Positions 24,190-33,900 of a DNA stretch of 64,000 nt are shown here, in pieces (position 1 is the first letter of the stretch; each line of letters starts with the position of its first letter). Both the position numbers and the translations under genes were made by a program. This DNA is from Flavobacterium psychrophilum (lineage in GTDB: Bacteria; Bacteroidota; Bacteroidia; Flavobacteriales; Flavobacteriaceae): contig CAMCVA010000001.1 in the NCBI GenBank assembly GCA_945879625.1, forward strand, positions 124,001 to 188,000, read 5' to 3'. A model generated the notes under the pieces. It did no database searches. It was not told the origin of the DNA and saw only the letters and a program-made list of their open reading frames with translations.

Positions 24190-27072
24190 ATGAAAAAATC
24201 TATATTATTTCATGTTGTTTTTGGCTTACTATCACTTATGGGTATGGCACAAGTTACCATTACCCCATCCACTTTTGCGGTAACCGATCCGATTACTATT
24301 ACCGTTTCATTTGCCAACGCAACCTGTAATACGATGGGTGCCAATCCTGCCAAAGTTTATATGCATGCCGGTATCGGAAACGACGCCAATGCCTTTGGCT
24401 ACAGTGTGATTGGAAACTGGGGTCAAGACAACGGCGTGGGTTACATGACCAACAACGGCAATGGGACTTGGAGCATGACCATTACGCCCAGCACCTATTT
24501 TAATTTAAATGCCAGCCAGCAAGCAACTGCTACCCGAATGGGAATGGTATTTAGAAATGCCACCGGTACGCAAACATTAAAATTGGCGCCAAGCTGTGGT
24601 GATTTCATTTATAATGTAGGGTATTTTCAAGTGAGTTTAACGGCGCCTTTGGTGAACAGCACCAACTTGGTGAATAACGGCAGTAATTTTGTAATTCAAG
24701 CCAGCAACACCAATGGTTTAGCCAATTATAATTTAATAGCCAATGGTGTGAGTATCAATACCGCTACAGGCGTTTCTACCTACAACTACACCCAAAACAA
24801 CTTGACAAGCAATCAATTCTATGAATTGGTAGTTACCCAAGGTTCAGAAACCCAAACCAAATATTTTACCGCACTGGTGAATCCGGGTGTGATTTCGCAG
24901 GCACTGCCCGCCAATATGGTAGACGGCATCAATTACAATACGGCCGATGCGACCAAAGCGACTTTGGTACTTGACGCACCGTTAAAAGATTATGTCTATG
25001 TAGCCGGTAGTTTTAACAACTACAAACCCACCGCGGCCTATGCCATGAAAAAAGACCCTGCCTCTACTAAGTATTGGTTGGAACTTACCGGATTAATCCC
25101 TGGTCAAAATTACAACTACCAATACTGGGTAGGCGATGCTTCGCCAATTGCCAATTCCCCAGCATTAGTAAAAACGGCTGATCCCTATTCTACTTTGGTC
25201 TTGTCTCCATTTGATGATCCTTATATTCCTGCACTATCTTACCCAAACTTGCCGGCATATCCAACAGGGCAAGAGCGCGAAGTAACGGTACTCAAAACAG
25301 GACAAGCTGCCTACAATTGGCAGGTGACCAATTTTAGTAAACCAAAAAAAGAAGACCTAGTTGTGTATGAATTGCTGATTAGAGACTTTGACTCCCGACG
25401 TAATTTTCAGGATTTAATTGATCGCATTGACTACTTCAAAAACTTAAAAATAAATGCCATTCAATTGATGCCGGTGATGGAATATGAAGGCAACGAAAGT
25501 TGGGGCTACAATACTTCGTTTCATATGGCCTTAGATAAATTCTATGGTACTCCCGATAAAATGAAGGAATTTGTTGATCTCTGCCACCAAAATGGGATCG
25601 CTGTAATCTTGGATGTGGCGTTGAATCATGCCTTTGGTCGCAACCCAATGAACCGTATGTGGATGTCTGATCCAGACGGCGACGGCTGGGGCGGACCAAG
25701 CAGTGAAAGTCCTTATTTTAATGTAACGGCTACGCACAGCTACAGCGTTGGAAACGACTATAATCACCAACAATCACGCACCAAAACCTATGTGAAACGC
25801 GTAGTAAAACAATGGATCGAAGAATATCATATCGATGGATTCCGTTGGGATTTAACCAAAGGATTTACACAAAACTGTGCAGGCAATGATGCTTGTACGA
25901 ATTCGTATCAGCAGGATCGTGTAGATGTATTAAAAGAATACGCCGATTATTCGTGGAATTTAGACCCCAATCATTATGTGATTTTTGAGCATTTGGGTGC
26001 CGATAACGAAGAACGAGTGTGGGCCAACTACCGCCTAAACGAAACGCCAAGTAAAGGCATAATGATGTGGGGCGAAATGTTTGCGGCCTACAAACAATTG
26101 GCCTTGGGATTCTCTTCCAATGCCGACATTACCCGCATGGGCCACGTGAGTCATGGATTTGATGCCAAACGCGTAATGGGATATCCCGAAAGCCATGACA
26201 AAGACCGTATGATGTATGAAGCCTTTACCTACGGGAATACCGGTGGCACCAATCCGCCCAATAACAACCTCAACAATGCCTTGAGCAGAATGTCGGCAAT
26301 AGGAGCTACTTCGCTATTGGTTCCGGGTCCTAAAATGATTTGGCATTTTGCCGAATTGGGGATGAACAACTCCATTTATATGTGCAGCAATGGCACGGTA
26401 AATACCGAAACCGATGCCACAGCAGGTGACTGTAAATTGGCGACAAAACCGCAGCCGCAATTCACAAACAACTGGCTTACCAATGCACAACGCGCACCTA
26501 TTTATGCCAATTATTCCCGTTTGATTGACTTGAAAATACACGAGCCAGTCTTTGAAGGAAATTATGCGATTAGTCCAAACACAACCAATTTGTTTCAACG
26601 CATTTACATTTATGACAATACGTTGCCTGCCAATCAAATACAAAACGTGGTAGTTTTGGCCAATTTTTCGAGCTCAACGGCCAATATCACCCCCGACTTT
26701 CCATTTACTGGCACTTGGTACAATTTAATGGACGACACAGATATCAATGTAACGAGTACCACAGCACAATTGAATATTGGTGCCGGACAGTTTAGAGTAT
26801 ACGGCAATCGCCCAACTACTCTGGCCAACAATACCTTTGATCCGATGCAAGAAGTGGTTATTTATCCCAACCCAGGGAATGACTTTTTTAGTGTGTCAAA
26901 ACCTGCATCTCAAGTTAGTTTGTATACCCTTACTGGTCAACTCATCAAAGAATTTGGCGAATATCCAGCCGAATACCAGTACCCTATTAGCGATCTCGCC
27001 AAAGGCTTGTACCTCATCAAAATTACCGATCAAGATGGCCGATCTAAACTGAGTAAGTTTGTAAAAAACTAA
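24190..27072 (+). CDS. T9SS-secreted multidomain GH13 amylase (SusG counterpart)
   Basis: Encodes 960 residues from the ATG at 24190, which opens a good signal peptide (LLSLMGMAQ); an upstream TTG-type start is less likely. An N-terminal beta domain (about 22-155), a short linker domain and a CBM48-like domain (about 255-320, VYVAGSFNNYKP) precede the GH13 barrel. Catalytic residues are Asp554 in DGFRWDLTKGF, Glu600 in VIFEHLG and Asp670 in YPESHDKDR. The end is a type A T9SS sorting domain (VVIYPNPGNDFFSV to LSKFVKN). It should cut starch outside the cell or on its surface. In B. theta the lipoprotein SusG does this; here secretion uses T9SS. Confidence 0.93.
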   Translation: MKKSILFHVVFGLLSLMGMAQVTITPSTFAVTDPITITVSFANATCNTMGANPAKVYMHAGIGNDANAFGYSVIGNWGQDNGVGYMTNNGNGTWSMTITPSTYFNLNASQQATATRMGMVFRNATGTQTLKLAPSCGDFIYNVGYFQVSLTAPLVNSTNLVNNGSNFVIQASNTNGLANYNLIANGVSINTATGVSTYNYTQNNLTSNQFYELVVTQGSETQTKYFTALVNPGVISQALPANMVDGINYNTADATKATLVLDAPLKDYVYVAGSFNNYKPTAAYAMKKDPASTKYWLELTGLIPGQNYNYQYWVGDASPIANSPALVKTADPYSTLVLSPFDDPYIPALSYPNLPAYPTGQEREVTVLKTGQAAYNWQVTNFSKPKKEDLVVYELLIRDFDSRRNFQDLIDRIDYFKNLKINAIQLMPVMEYEGNESWGYNTSFHMALDKFYGTPDKMKEFVDLCHQNGIAVILDVALNHAFGRNPMNRMWMSDPDGDGWGGPSSESPYFNVTATHSYSVGNDYNHQQSRTKTYVKRVVKQWIEEYHIDGFRWDLTKGFTQNCAGNDACTNSYQQDRVDVLKEYADYSWNLDPNHYVIFEHLGADNEERVWANYRLNETPSKGIMMWGEMFAAYKQLALGFSSNADITRMGHVSHGFDAKRVMGYPESHDKDRMMYEAFTYGNTGGTNPPNNNLNNALSRMSAIGATSLLVPGPKMIWHFAELGMNNSIYMCSNGTVNTETDATAGDCKLATKPQPQFTNNWLTNAQRAPIYANYSRLIDLKIHEPVFEGNYAISPNTTNLFQRIYIYDNTLPANQIQNVVVLANFSSSTANITPDFPFTGTWYNLMDDTDINVTSTTAQLNIGAGQFRVYGNRPTTLANNTFDPMQEVVIYPNPGNDFFSVSKPASQVSLYTLTGQLIKEFGEYPAEYQYPISDLAKGLYLIKITDQDGRSKLSKFVKN

Positions 27073-27090
27073 AGCAATAATATGTTCAGA

Positions 27091-27121
27091 AAAATCCCGA
27101 CTCACCCTCGGGATTTTTTTT
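27091..27121 (+). terminator. Rho-independent terminator after the amylase
   Basis: AAAATCCCGA pairs with TCGGGATTTT around a 7-base loop, followed by a run of eight or more T. It closes the rightward starch run. Confidence 0.85.
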
Positions 27122-27176
27122 GATGTAGTTCGTCGGTTTACCCAACTATTAGGAAAGAAATAAAACCCTTATTTGT

Positions 27177-27184
27177 TACATTTG
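27177..27184 (+). promoter_or_regulatory. -7 box for the antiterminator gene
   Basis: TACATTTG fits the Bacteroidetes -7 consensus TAnnTTTG and lies 19 bases before the ATG at 27204. No clear TTG is seen at the right distance upstream. Confidence 0.5.
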
Positions 27185-27203
27185 TTCACCCAATCACACA
27201 AAT

Positions 27204-27686
27204 ATGCCCTGGTTTGTCTTGTACACTCAGCCCCGAAACGAAAAAAAAGTTACCGAACGACTAGAAAAGTTAGGAATTACAGCCTATTGCCCCATGACTA
27301 TTCAAGTGCGGCAATGGTCGGACAGAAAGAAAAAAGTGGAAGTTCCGCTCCTCAATTCGTATGTCTTTGTGCATTTAGCCAACGCCAGCAGAAACTTAGT
27401 TTTTGAAGTGCCAGGGATTGTTCGGTATTTATTTTGGCTGGGGGAGCCGGCAATTGTGCGGGACGAAGAAATTAAGACGCTGCAAAATTGGTTGGCCCAC
27501 GACTTTTCAGAAATTGAAGTGAGCGCCCTAAAACCGGGAAATACGATTACTATTAAAGAAGGCGCTTTCAAAAATCAGGAAGCGCTCATTAAAACCATTT
27601 CCAAAAATAAAATGCAATTGGTGCTCACCTCCTTGGGCCTTTTGGTTACCCTGACTACTTCGGCTGCTGCTCCCAATCTAAAATAG
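27204..27686 (+). CDS. UpxY-family NusG-like transcription antiterminator
   Basis: Encodes 160 residues. The N-terminal NusG domain reads WFVLYTQPRNEKKVTERLEKLG, then VEVPLLNSYVFVHL, matching UpxY/RfaH-type specialised NusG paralogs. The C-terminal part (KPGNTITIKEGAFKNQEALI) is a KOW-like domain. In Bacteroides, UpxY proteins let RNA polymerase read through long capsular polysaccharide operons. Here no polysaccharide operon follows; the next gene is convergent and overlaps this one by 32 bases, so it acts in trans or is a remnant outlier. It is complete in length. Confidence 0.85.
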   Translation: MPWFVLYTQPRNEKKVTERLEKLGITAYCPMTIQVRQWSDRKKKVEVPLLNSYVFVHLANASRNLVFEVPGIVRYLFWLGEPAIVRDEEIKTLQNWLAHDFSEIEVSALKPGNTITIKEGAFKNQEALIKTISKNKMQLVLTSLGLLVTLTTSAAAPNLK

Positions 27687-28035
27687 CGTGTTGTGCTTTT
27701 TTGGTCAATCCGCTAAAGACTAAATTATAGGATTCGTCGAGCAAATTCAAGATTAATTTATCGGAAACATCGCCCTGAAAACCCACGGTGTTCCAATGGG
27801 TTTTGCTCATGTGAAAACCGGGTTCAATGGATTCATATTCGGCACGTAATTCGAAGTTGCGCTCCGGATCTCCCTTTAAATTTACGGAGGGTGTGCCGTT
27901 TTCCCATTCTTTTAAGGACGTGAGGGCAAACATTTTTCCACCTACTTTAAACACCAAGGTGTCTTCGTCAAACGGAAAGTGTTCGGTTACGGCAGGTTTT
28001 GCCAAACAATAGTCGTAAAATTGCTCTAAGTTCAC
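27655..28035 (-). CDS. MmcQ/YjbR family protein
   Basis: Encodes 126 residues of the YjbR fold (double-wing DNA-binding-like). Family signatures are LAKPAVTEHFPFDEDTLVFK near the N-terminus, GKMFALTSL, and the C-terminal LILNLLDESYNLVFSGLTKK. Function is not known; the fold resembles the DNA-binding domain of some regulators, but direct evidence is limited. It starts three bases after the cyclase-family gene, so the two are probably cotranscribed. Its end overlaps the convergent antiterminator gene by 32 bases. Confidence 0.9.
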   Translation of the reverse strand: MNLEQFYDYCLAKPAVTEHFPFDEDTLVFKVGGKMFALTSLKEWENGTPSVNLKGDPERNFELRAEYESIEPGFHMSKTHWNTVGFQGDVSDKLILNLLDESYNLVFSGLTKKAQHAILDWEQQPK

Positions 28036-28038
28036 GGC

Positions 28039-28815
28039 TTAAGGCTGAATTTGGGTAAGTGCATACAAGACCGGTTTGCTTGGGCTGGCGTCGTTTTCAA
28101 ACGAAGCGATTTGCAGATTGAGTAAATAGGTTCCGTCTTGTATCGCATCGGGCACAAATATCAATTCGGTGATGGTGCAAGATAAACGGGCATCTGAGTT
28201 AAGTTCTTGCGTGTTTTTTACATTCCAAAAAGCCTTGTGCGCCAAAAGTTTCCCTTGGTCTTCTTCGCGATCTACACTGGGCAAATCGATGAGTAAATGC
28301 TGAATCCCTATTTCCCGAATAAAAGTTGCGGCATCCTCGGCCAAATACGGTGGATTAGTATGGGAGTAGTTTTGATTTTTTTTATCTAAAACATTGGGAA
28401 GCGAACGAATCACTAATGCTTCCGGCTGCTTTCCGTTTAATGCGACTTCGACTTGTGCTTTGGTAATTACCCGATCAGATTCAATGGGCATGGGCACTAT
28501 AGAAATCAATTCGGCGATGAAGAAAAAAGTTTTTAAGCATTGATTAATGCTATAAAAATGGGTGGTAATGTGTCCCAAGCATTCGGTATGCGTGCCGTGT
28601 CCGTGCGGATTAAAATAAATATCATTAAAATTGGTAGAACCGCCTTGGGCCACTTGACCTACCCAATCCCCAAATCGCACCGGTTCCATGCGAGGTTTCT
28701 CGATATACCAAGCTATTGGATTCTGATCGGTATTGGATAAAGGCAACGAAATATCCAGCGATTGAGCTAAATCGGCTTGGTAATTAAAGTCCTGATGTAT
28801 AATACTTATTTTCAT
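28039..28815 (-). CDS. Cyclase-family (kynurenine formamidase-like) metal hydrolase
   Basis: Encodes 258 residues from the ATG at 28815; an ATG six codons earlier (28833) is possible. The motif NPHGHGTHTECLGH corresponds to HxGTHxD/E of the cyclase/kynurenine formamidase family (Pfam Cyclase), which binds metal through the histidines. HLLIDLPSVDREEDQG and KAFWN later in the protein are also typical. The substrate is unknown; a role in tryptophan degradation would need other kyn genes, and none are present here. It lies upstream of the YjbR gene with a three-base gap. Confidence 0.85.
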   Translation of the reverse strand: MKISIIHQDFNYQADLAQSLDISLPLSNTDQNPIAWYIEKPRMEPVRFGDWVGQVAQGGSTNFNDIYFNPHGHGTHTECLGHITTHFYSINQCLKTFFFIAELISIVPMPIESDRVITKAQVEVALNGKQPEALVIRSLPNVLDKKNQNYSHTNPPYLAEDAATFIREIGIQHLLIDLPSVDREEDQGKLLAHKAFWNVKNTQELNSDARLSCTITELIFVPDAIQDGTYLLNLQIASFENDASPSKPVLYALTQIQP

Positions 28816-28868
28816 AGTTGTGCGAGACAGCATTTAATTGGCTGACGCAAAGTAAATAAAATTATTCG

Positions 28869-28917
28869 GTTGTCAGTTGTTGGTTGTCAGTTGTCTGTTA
28901 ACGGTTATCTGTTTAGC
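28869..28917. repeat. GTT-type heptanucleotide tract, seven units
   Basis: Seven in-phase units including GTTGTCA (twice), GTTGTTG, GTTGTCT, GTTAACG and GTTATCT. The unit GTTAACG also occurs at 1975-1981. It is separated by 37 bases from the CTTCC-type array. Confidence 0.7.
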
Positions 28918-28954
28918 GTAAATAGAACCAATCTAGGTCTTAATATATATAAAA

Positions 28955-29087
28955 CTTCCAACTTCCCGCTTCCAACTTCCAACTTCCCGCTTCCTACTTC
29001 CCGCTCCCAACTTCCTACTTCCAACTCCCAACTTCCCGCTTCCAACTTCCAACTTCCTACTTCCATCTTCCCGCTTCCAACTTCAAA
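28955..29087. repeat. CTTCCNN heptanucleotide array, 19 units
   Basis: 133 bases made of exactly 19 seven-base units, mostly CTTCCAA, CTTCCCG or CTTCCTA; two begin CTCCC. The phase never breaks. The last unit is followed directly by the reverse-strand stop codon of hemW (29088-29090). It is too short and lacks spacers to be CRISPR. It is the longest of the heptanucleotide tracts in the window. Confidence 0.92.
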
Positions 29088-30221
29088 CTAATAATTATTA
29101 ATTACAAACAGATCCGCCGCAATGCCATCACCCAAAAACTTCCCTTTGGCTGTGGTAGTCAAAATACCGTCCTCTATTTTTAACACGCCTGTCTGCAAAT
29201 GCGATTGAATTTGTTTGTTTAAATACTGCAAATAGGTTGCACCAAACTCGGTTTCTACTCGCGCAAAAGAAACACCCCAAATGGTGCGCAAACCTGTCAT
29301 GATGTATTCGTTATAACGATCGTTGAGGCTCAAGATTTCAGATTCAGAAGGCAGTTCCTGACTTTGAATAGCCTTGATATACTTCGCATTATTTGACACA
29401 TTCCACGAGCGGGAATGGCCATCAAAACTGTGCGCCGATGGCCCAATACCCAAATACTTTTTGCCCAACCAATAACTCGAGTTGTTGCGGGAGAAATAAT
29501 TTGGTTTACCAAAATTGGACAATTCATAGTGCACAAAACCATGGGCTTCGAGCACCTCAACCAGCACATTAAAATGGGAGGCAGCCAAGGCTTCATCTAG
29601 CGGCGGCACTTGTCCGTTTTGAATAAATCGCTGCAAAGCTGTTTTTGGTTCAACAGTTAAGGCATAACACGAAAGGTGTGGTATTCCAAAAGAGAGGGCC
29701 GTTTCTATGTTTTGCAACCAATTTTCTTTGGTCATATTGGGTATTCCAAAAATGAGATCTACGGTAATATTGTCAAAATAGGTGGTGGCCAGGGCCAAAC
29801 TTTGCTTCGCCTGCTCGGCATGGTGTGCGCGGTTCATCAGTTGCAAATCGGCATCAAAAAACGATTGAATGCCTATGCTCAAGCGGTTAATTTTTGTTTG
29901 CGATAGCGCCAAGAGGTAATCGGGCGATAGATCATCAGGATTGGCTTCGAGGGTAATCTCTGGTTTTTCAATTACCTGGAAATTGTGGTGCACCGCATCT
30001 AAAATCAAATTTAACTCCTCAACAGTCAAGACCGAAGGCGTGCCTCCCCCAAAATAGATGGTTTCTATGGGTTCGTCTTGCCAATCGGTATGAAGCAAAT
30101 GAATCTCTTGAACTAAGGCTTCTAGTAATTGGGTTTTGTTTTTGACCGAGGTCGAAAAGTGGAAGTCACAATAATGACAGGCCTGTTTGCAAAACGGAAT
30201 ATGAATGTAGATGCCTGCCAT
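29088..30221 (-). CDS. hemW: Radical SAM heme chaperone HemW
   Basis: Encodes 377 residues, the length of HemW. The radical-SAM cluster is Cys11, Cys15 and Cys18 in HIPFCKQACHYCDFHF, lacking the fourth cysteine found in HemN, which favours HemW. ETIYFGGGTPSVL and ITLEANPDDL are the SAM and cluster-binding motifs; a C-terminal HemN-like domain follows. HemW carries heme to respiratory enzymes and is not a coproporphyrinogen oxidase. The stop codon abuts the 19-unit heptanucleotide array. It is downstream of ruvC with a 42-base gap. Confidence 0.93.
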   Translation of the reverse strand: MAGIYIHIPFCKQACHYCDFHFSTSVKNKTQLLEALVQEIHLLHTDWQDEPIETIYFGGGTPSVLTVEELNLILDAVHHNFQVIEKPEITLEANPDDLSPDYLLALSQTKINRLSIGIQSFFDADLQLMNRAHHAEQAKQSLALATTYFDNITVDLIFGIPNMTKENWLQNIETALSFGIPHLSCYALTVEPKTALQRFIQNGQVPPLDEALAASHFNVLVEVLEAHGFVHYELSNFGKPNYFSRNNSSYWLGKKYLGIGPSAHSFDGHSRSWNVSNNAKYIKAIQSQELPSESEILSLNDRYNEYIMTGLRTIWGVSFARVETEFGATYLQYLNKQIQSHLQTGVLKIEDGILTTTAKGKFLGDGIAADLFVINNY

Positions 30222-30263
30222 TAAATTTTGAATATTTTAAATCCTAAAAACCGAAATTCCAGC

Positions 30264-30809
30264 TTATTTCACTCTGTTTTCGTTCTGTTTCACAAAGGCA
30301 TCCCAACCGCTGTAACTTTTACTTCCGGTCACTTTTCCGGAATTGAAAAAATGACAAACTGCTGCGGCCAAACCATCGGTGGAATCTAAGTTTTTGGGGA
30401 GTTCTTTGAGTCCTAACAACTGCTGTAGCATTTTGGCTACCTGTTCTTTGCTTGCATTTCCGTTGCCGGTAATGGCCATTTTTATTTTTTTGGGTTCGTA
30501 TTCGGTGATGGGAATTTGTCGCGACAAACCCGCAGCCATCGCCACTCCTTGGGCCCTTCCCAACTTGAGCATGGACTGTACATTTTTGCCAAAAAAAGGC
30601 GCTTCGATGGCAATTTCGTCGGGATGGTGGGTTTCGATGAGCTCGATGGTGCGCTCAAAAATCACTTTCAGTTTGGTGTAATGGTCGTCATATTTACTTA
30701 GGATCAATTCGTTGAGTTGTAAAAACTCCATTTTTTTATTGACCACTTTAATGAGGCCAAAACCCATAATGGTGGTCCCGGGATCAATGCCTAAGATAAT
30801 GCGTTCCAT
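30264..30809 (-). CDS. ruvC: Holliday junction endonuclease RuvC
   Basis: Encodes 181 residues. ILGIDPGTTIMGFGLI contains the first catalytic aspartate (Asp7); DEIAIEAPFFGKN supplies the catalytic glutamate; QVAKMLQQLLGL and STDGLAAAVCHF give the C-terminal acidic residues. RuvC cuts Holliday junctions symmetrically during recombination repair with RuvAB. Length matches the family. It is followed by hemW in the same direction. Confidence 0.95.
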   Translation of the reverse strand: MERIILGIDPGTTIMGFGLIKVVNKKMEFLQLNELILSKYDDHYTKLKVIFERTIELIETHHPDEIAIEAPFFGKNVQSMLKLGRAQGVAMAAGLSRQIPITEYEPKKIKMAITGNGNASKEQVAKMLQQLLGLKELPKNLDSTDGLAAAVCHFFNSGKVTGSKSYSGWDAFVKQNENRVK

Positions 30810-30893
30810 AAAGTGCTTGTTTGCCTCAAATATACTCTAAAATCTAAATTGTTTTCCCAAGCCTCTGCCTGATATCCAATTCTTAGATTCCAT

Positions 30894-30923
30894 AAAAAAA
30901 GGCCGTCAATACAACGGCCTTTT
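30894..30923 (-). terminator. Terminator of the metalloprotease gene
   Basis: GGCCGT/ACGGCC arms extended by A/T pairs, with seven T on the reverse strand, 20 bases after the protease stop. Confidence 0.85.
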
Positions 30924-30942
30924 CTGTATGTAACGTGTATTC

Positions 30943-33900
30943 TTATTCGATTACTAACTTACGGGAAACTTGTTTGTCTCCGTCTTTTACTTTCAACACA
31001 TAGACGCCCGCTTGTACCGCATTCAGTTGAATGTTTTGGTTAATAAAACCGGTGTTTTCATAGGTGGATTGGTATACAGATCTGCCACGCAAATCAACCA
31101 ATTCTACCTGAATTACTTCAGCTGAATCCGAATTAAATTGCACCGTAAAGTTGCCTTGCGTTGGATTTGGATAGACGTTAAAATTGGCCAAACTGTTTTG
31201 ATCAACACTCAATGGAACTTGGATTCCACATGGATTCAAACTCCAACCCACAACCGATCCGCCGTCAAGATTGGCCGAATCCAATACGCGCAACGTCCAG
31301 GTTCCTTGTGAATTTTGTCCGTTAAAGGCCGATAAAACTTGCGTAGGTTGTACGGTACCCGATACCGCTGGATTATTGGCACAAGCTATCGGTATTCCCG
31401 CATCGTCAAAGGTGGCTATAATATCATTCAAGGCCACATTGGTACACGGACGAGCCACCAATTGAACAGCAGTTCCCGCTGGACTAATTAAGGTTAGCGT
31501 TAAATCGCGCACCCATGTGTGGGTAATATTTACGTTCACATTTACATCCGTCAAGGTGAGATTTTCGGTTACTGCCAAGGTAGAATTTACGGTCACGTTG
31601 GCTGTAGAAGCAATGGCCAAAGGCACGTTAGCCGAAGGCAGAGTTGCGCACAAAATATTGCCCGTCGTAAATTGATTGGCTGGACTAAAATCTCCTGAAC
31701 AAGATGAATTTAAAGGACGAACTCTCCAATAGTAATCGGTTTGGTTGCTCAACCCAGAAATGGCATAACTGTTTGAACTGGCAGTTCCAGTTGCTACTAA
31801 TGCGGTAAATGCGGCGTCTGTAGCTACCTCAACGTCATACGAAGTGGCATTGGCATCAGCAGTCCAAGAAAGGGTTAAGGAAGTAGCCTGGCTTCCGGCC
31901 AAATTTACCGGACTCGTTAAATTCACCCCAGCAAAGCTCGAAGCAAATAATTGAAAGTTGATGGTAATGGTTTTTACAATTGAACCAGACGAAGCCGTAA
32001 CTACAATTGGATAAACGCCAGGAGCAGCTCCAGCTGTATTGTCTATAATCATTAATACAATGCCAGTAGCATTGATTGGGTTGGTGTTAAATGTAATCAC
32101 AGATCCTGCAGGCGAACCGCTCGTTGTGAAACTAGTATTTTCTGCAAAACCTAAATAGGTGGTAAACTGAATGGCTTTCTCAACCGCTGTTCCCGCACAG
32201 GTTTGAGCGGCATTTCCACCGATAGCATTGATGGTAAAATCAACCAAGGCCTCCGAAATGGTAAAATTGGTATTCGAAATGTCATAGAAAATATGGTTGT
32301 ATCCTTTCACCATGATGCGGTTGGTTGTACCAATATTGTTGGGCACCGTAATGGTTTCAGATCCGTCATTTGCTACAGCACTTGCCAATTGAATAGGGTA
32401 AGTATATCCGCCATCGGTAGATAAATAAATGTCAACTGTCGTGGCATTCACATTATTGGCTGTAGTTCCGGCTACATCCCAAGTCACGTCTTGACTAGTT
32501 CCTACTGGCCAATCAACAGCGGTATTGGGAACCGAAACCAAAAAGGGTCCGGCCGAAGCCGAAACGGTTACCACAATGGCATCTGATTTGGTTTGACCAG
32601 CTCCAGCATAATTGTCACGTGCGGTCAACACAAAGTTTAACGAACGGGCTACAGAACTTAAGGCTTCTACCACAATTTCGGCACCTTGTGTGGTATTAGA
32701 ATTTGCTATTACACGCGCCAAAGGTGGGCAATATCTTTTACTAGTGGCAACTGGACTATACGAACGCCAGTTTGGTCCGCCGGTTTTAGTCGCCGATGCT
32801 GCGCTATTGGCTCCCGTTTGATTGGTGGCCGTATCATTTTGTTCCCAACAGTAAGTTAACACATCTCCGTCGGTATCGGTGGCAGTACCATCTAAAATAA
32901 AAGGAGTGCTTTTTGGAATAGTATAGTCGGCACCAGCATCAACTACAGGAGCTACATTGGTTAAGGTAGTGCGCACCGGACAGGTTTTGCCCACCATATT
33001 GTCTTGAATTTGTTTGATATTGGCATACACAAAATAATCGTCAGAATTTGGCTGTACATCTTGGCTGGTGATTCCGGCATAGCCCATAATGGTCGATCCA
33101 GAACCCGGTTCTACATTTACTCCCGACCCTTCTACATTTTGTGAAAACGAGTGATTGCCTCCAAATTGATGACCCAATTCGTGTGCCACATAATCGATAT
33201 CAAACGTATCACCTTCTGGAATGGCATCAGCCGGCGAAGTAATCCCACTTCCTTTTTGTCCGTTTACACAAACGCAACCAATACAACCTGCATTACCGCC
33301 ACCGCCTGAGGCGCCAAACATATGGCCCACATCATAATTGGATTCGCCAACCACATTGGTCAAAGTAGTTTGCAACTGCCCATTCCATTGACCCATAGTA
33401 GTGTAGGGATCGGTAGTTGCATTGGTATAAATAATAGTAGTATTGTCAACTAAATTCATATGAATAGCCAAGTCTTTTTCAAACACGCCGTTTACACGGG
33501 TCATCGTCGCATTCATTGCGGCTAAAGCGCCAGCTACAGTTCCGCCAAAATAGGTGGTGTACTCTGCATTACAGGATAAAGCCAAACGAAACGTAAGCAA
33601 TTCGCCAGAGCTTGATGCGGTTGTTCTACCCGCCAAATCACTGGCTATTTGTGTGTCGATGGTGGAGCAAACAAAAGGCATTTTACCTTTTTCTCGACTG
33701 CTTTCAAACACCGCATATATACTTCCATCGGCAGTATAGGGCTCTATGAATTCGTTGCGTTTGCCCACGCGAAATACCATGGCTTGAAACCCTTTTTGGT
33801 CCATGCTGAATCGGATTTGAGCCAACTGATCCTCGACTCCAACTCCAATATAGGAGCGAATTTCGGGAAAACGCGCTTGCATTTCGGGTGTAAAATTCGA

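Noticed and set aside
28955..29087. Possible CRISPR array
   Set aside because: The units are 7 bases with no spacers, and no cas genes are nearby.
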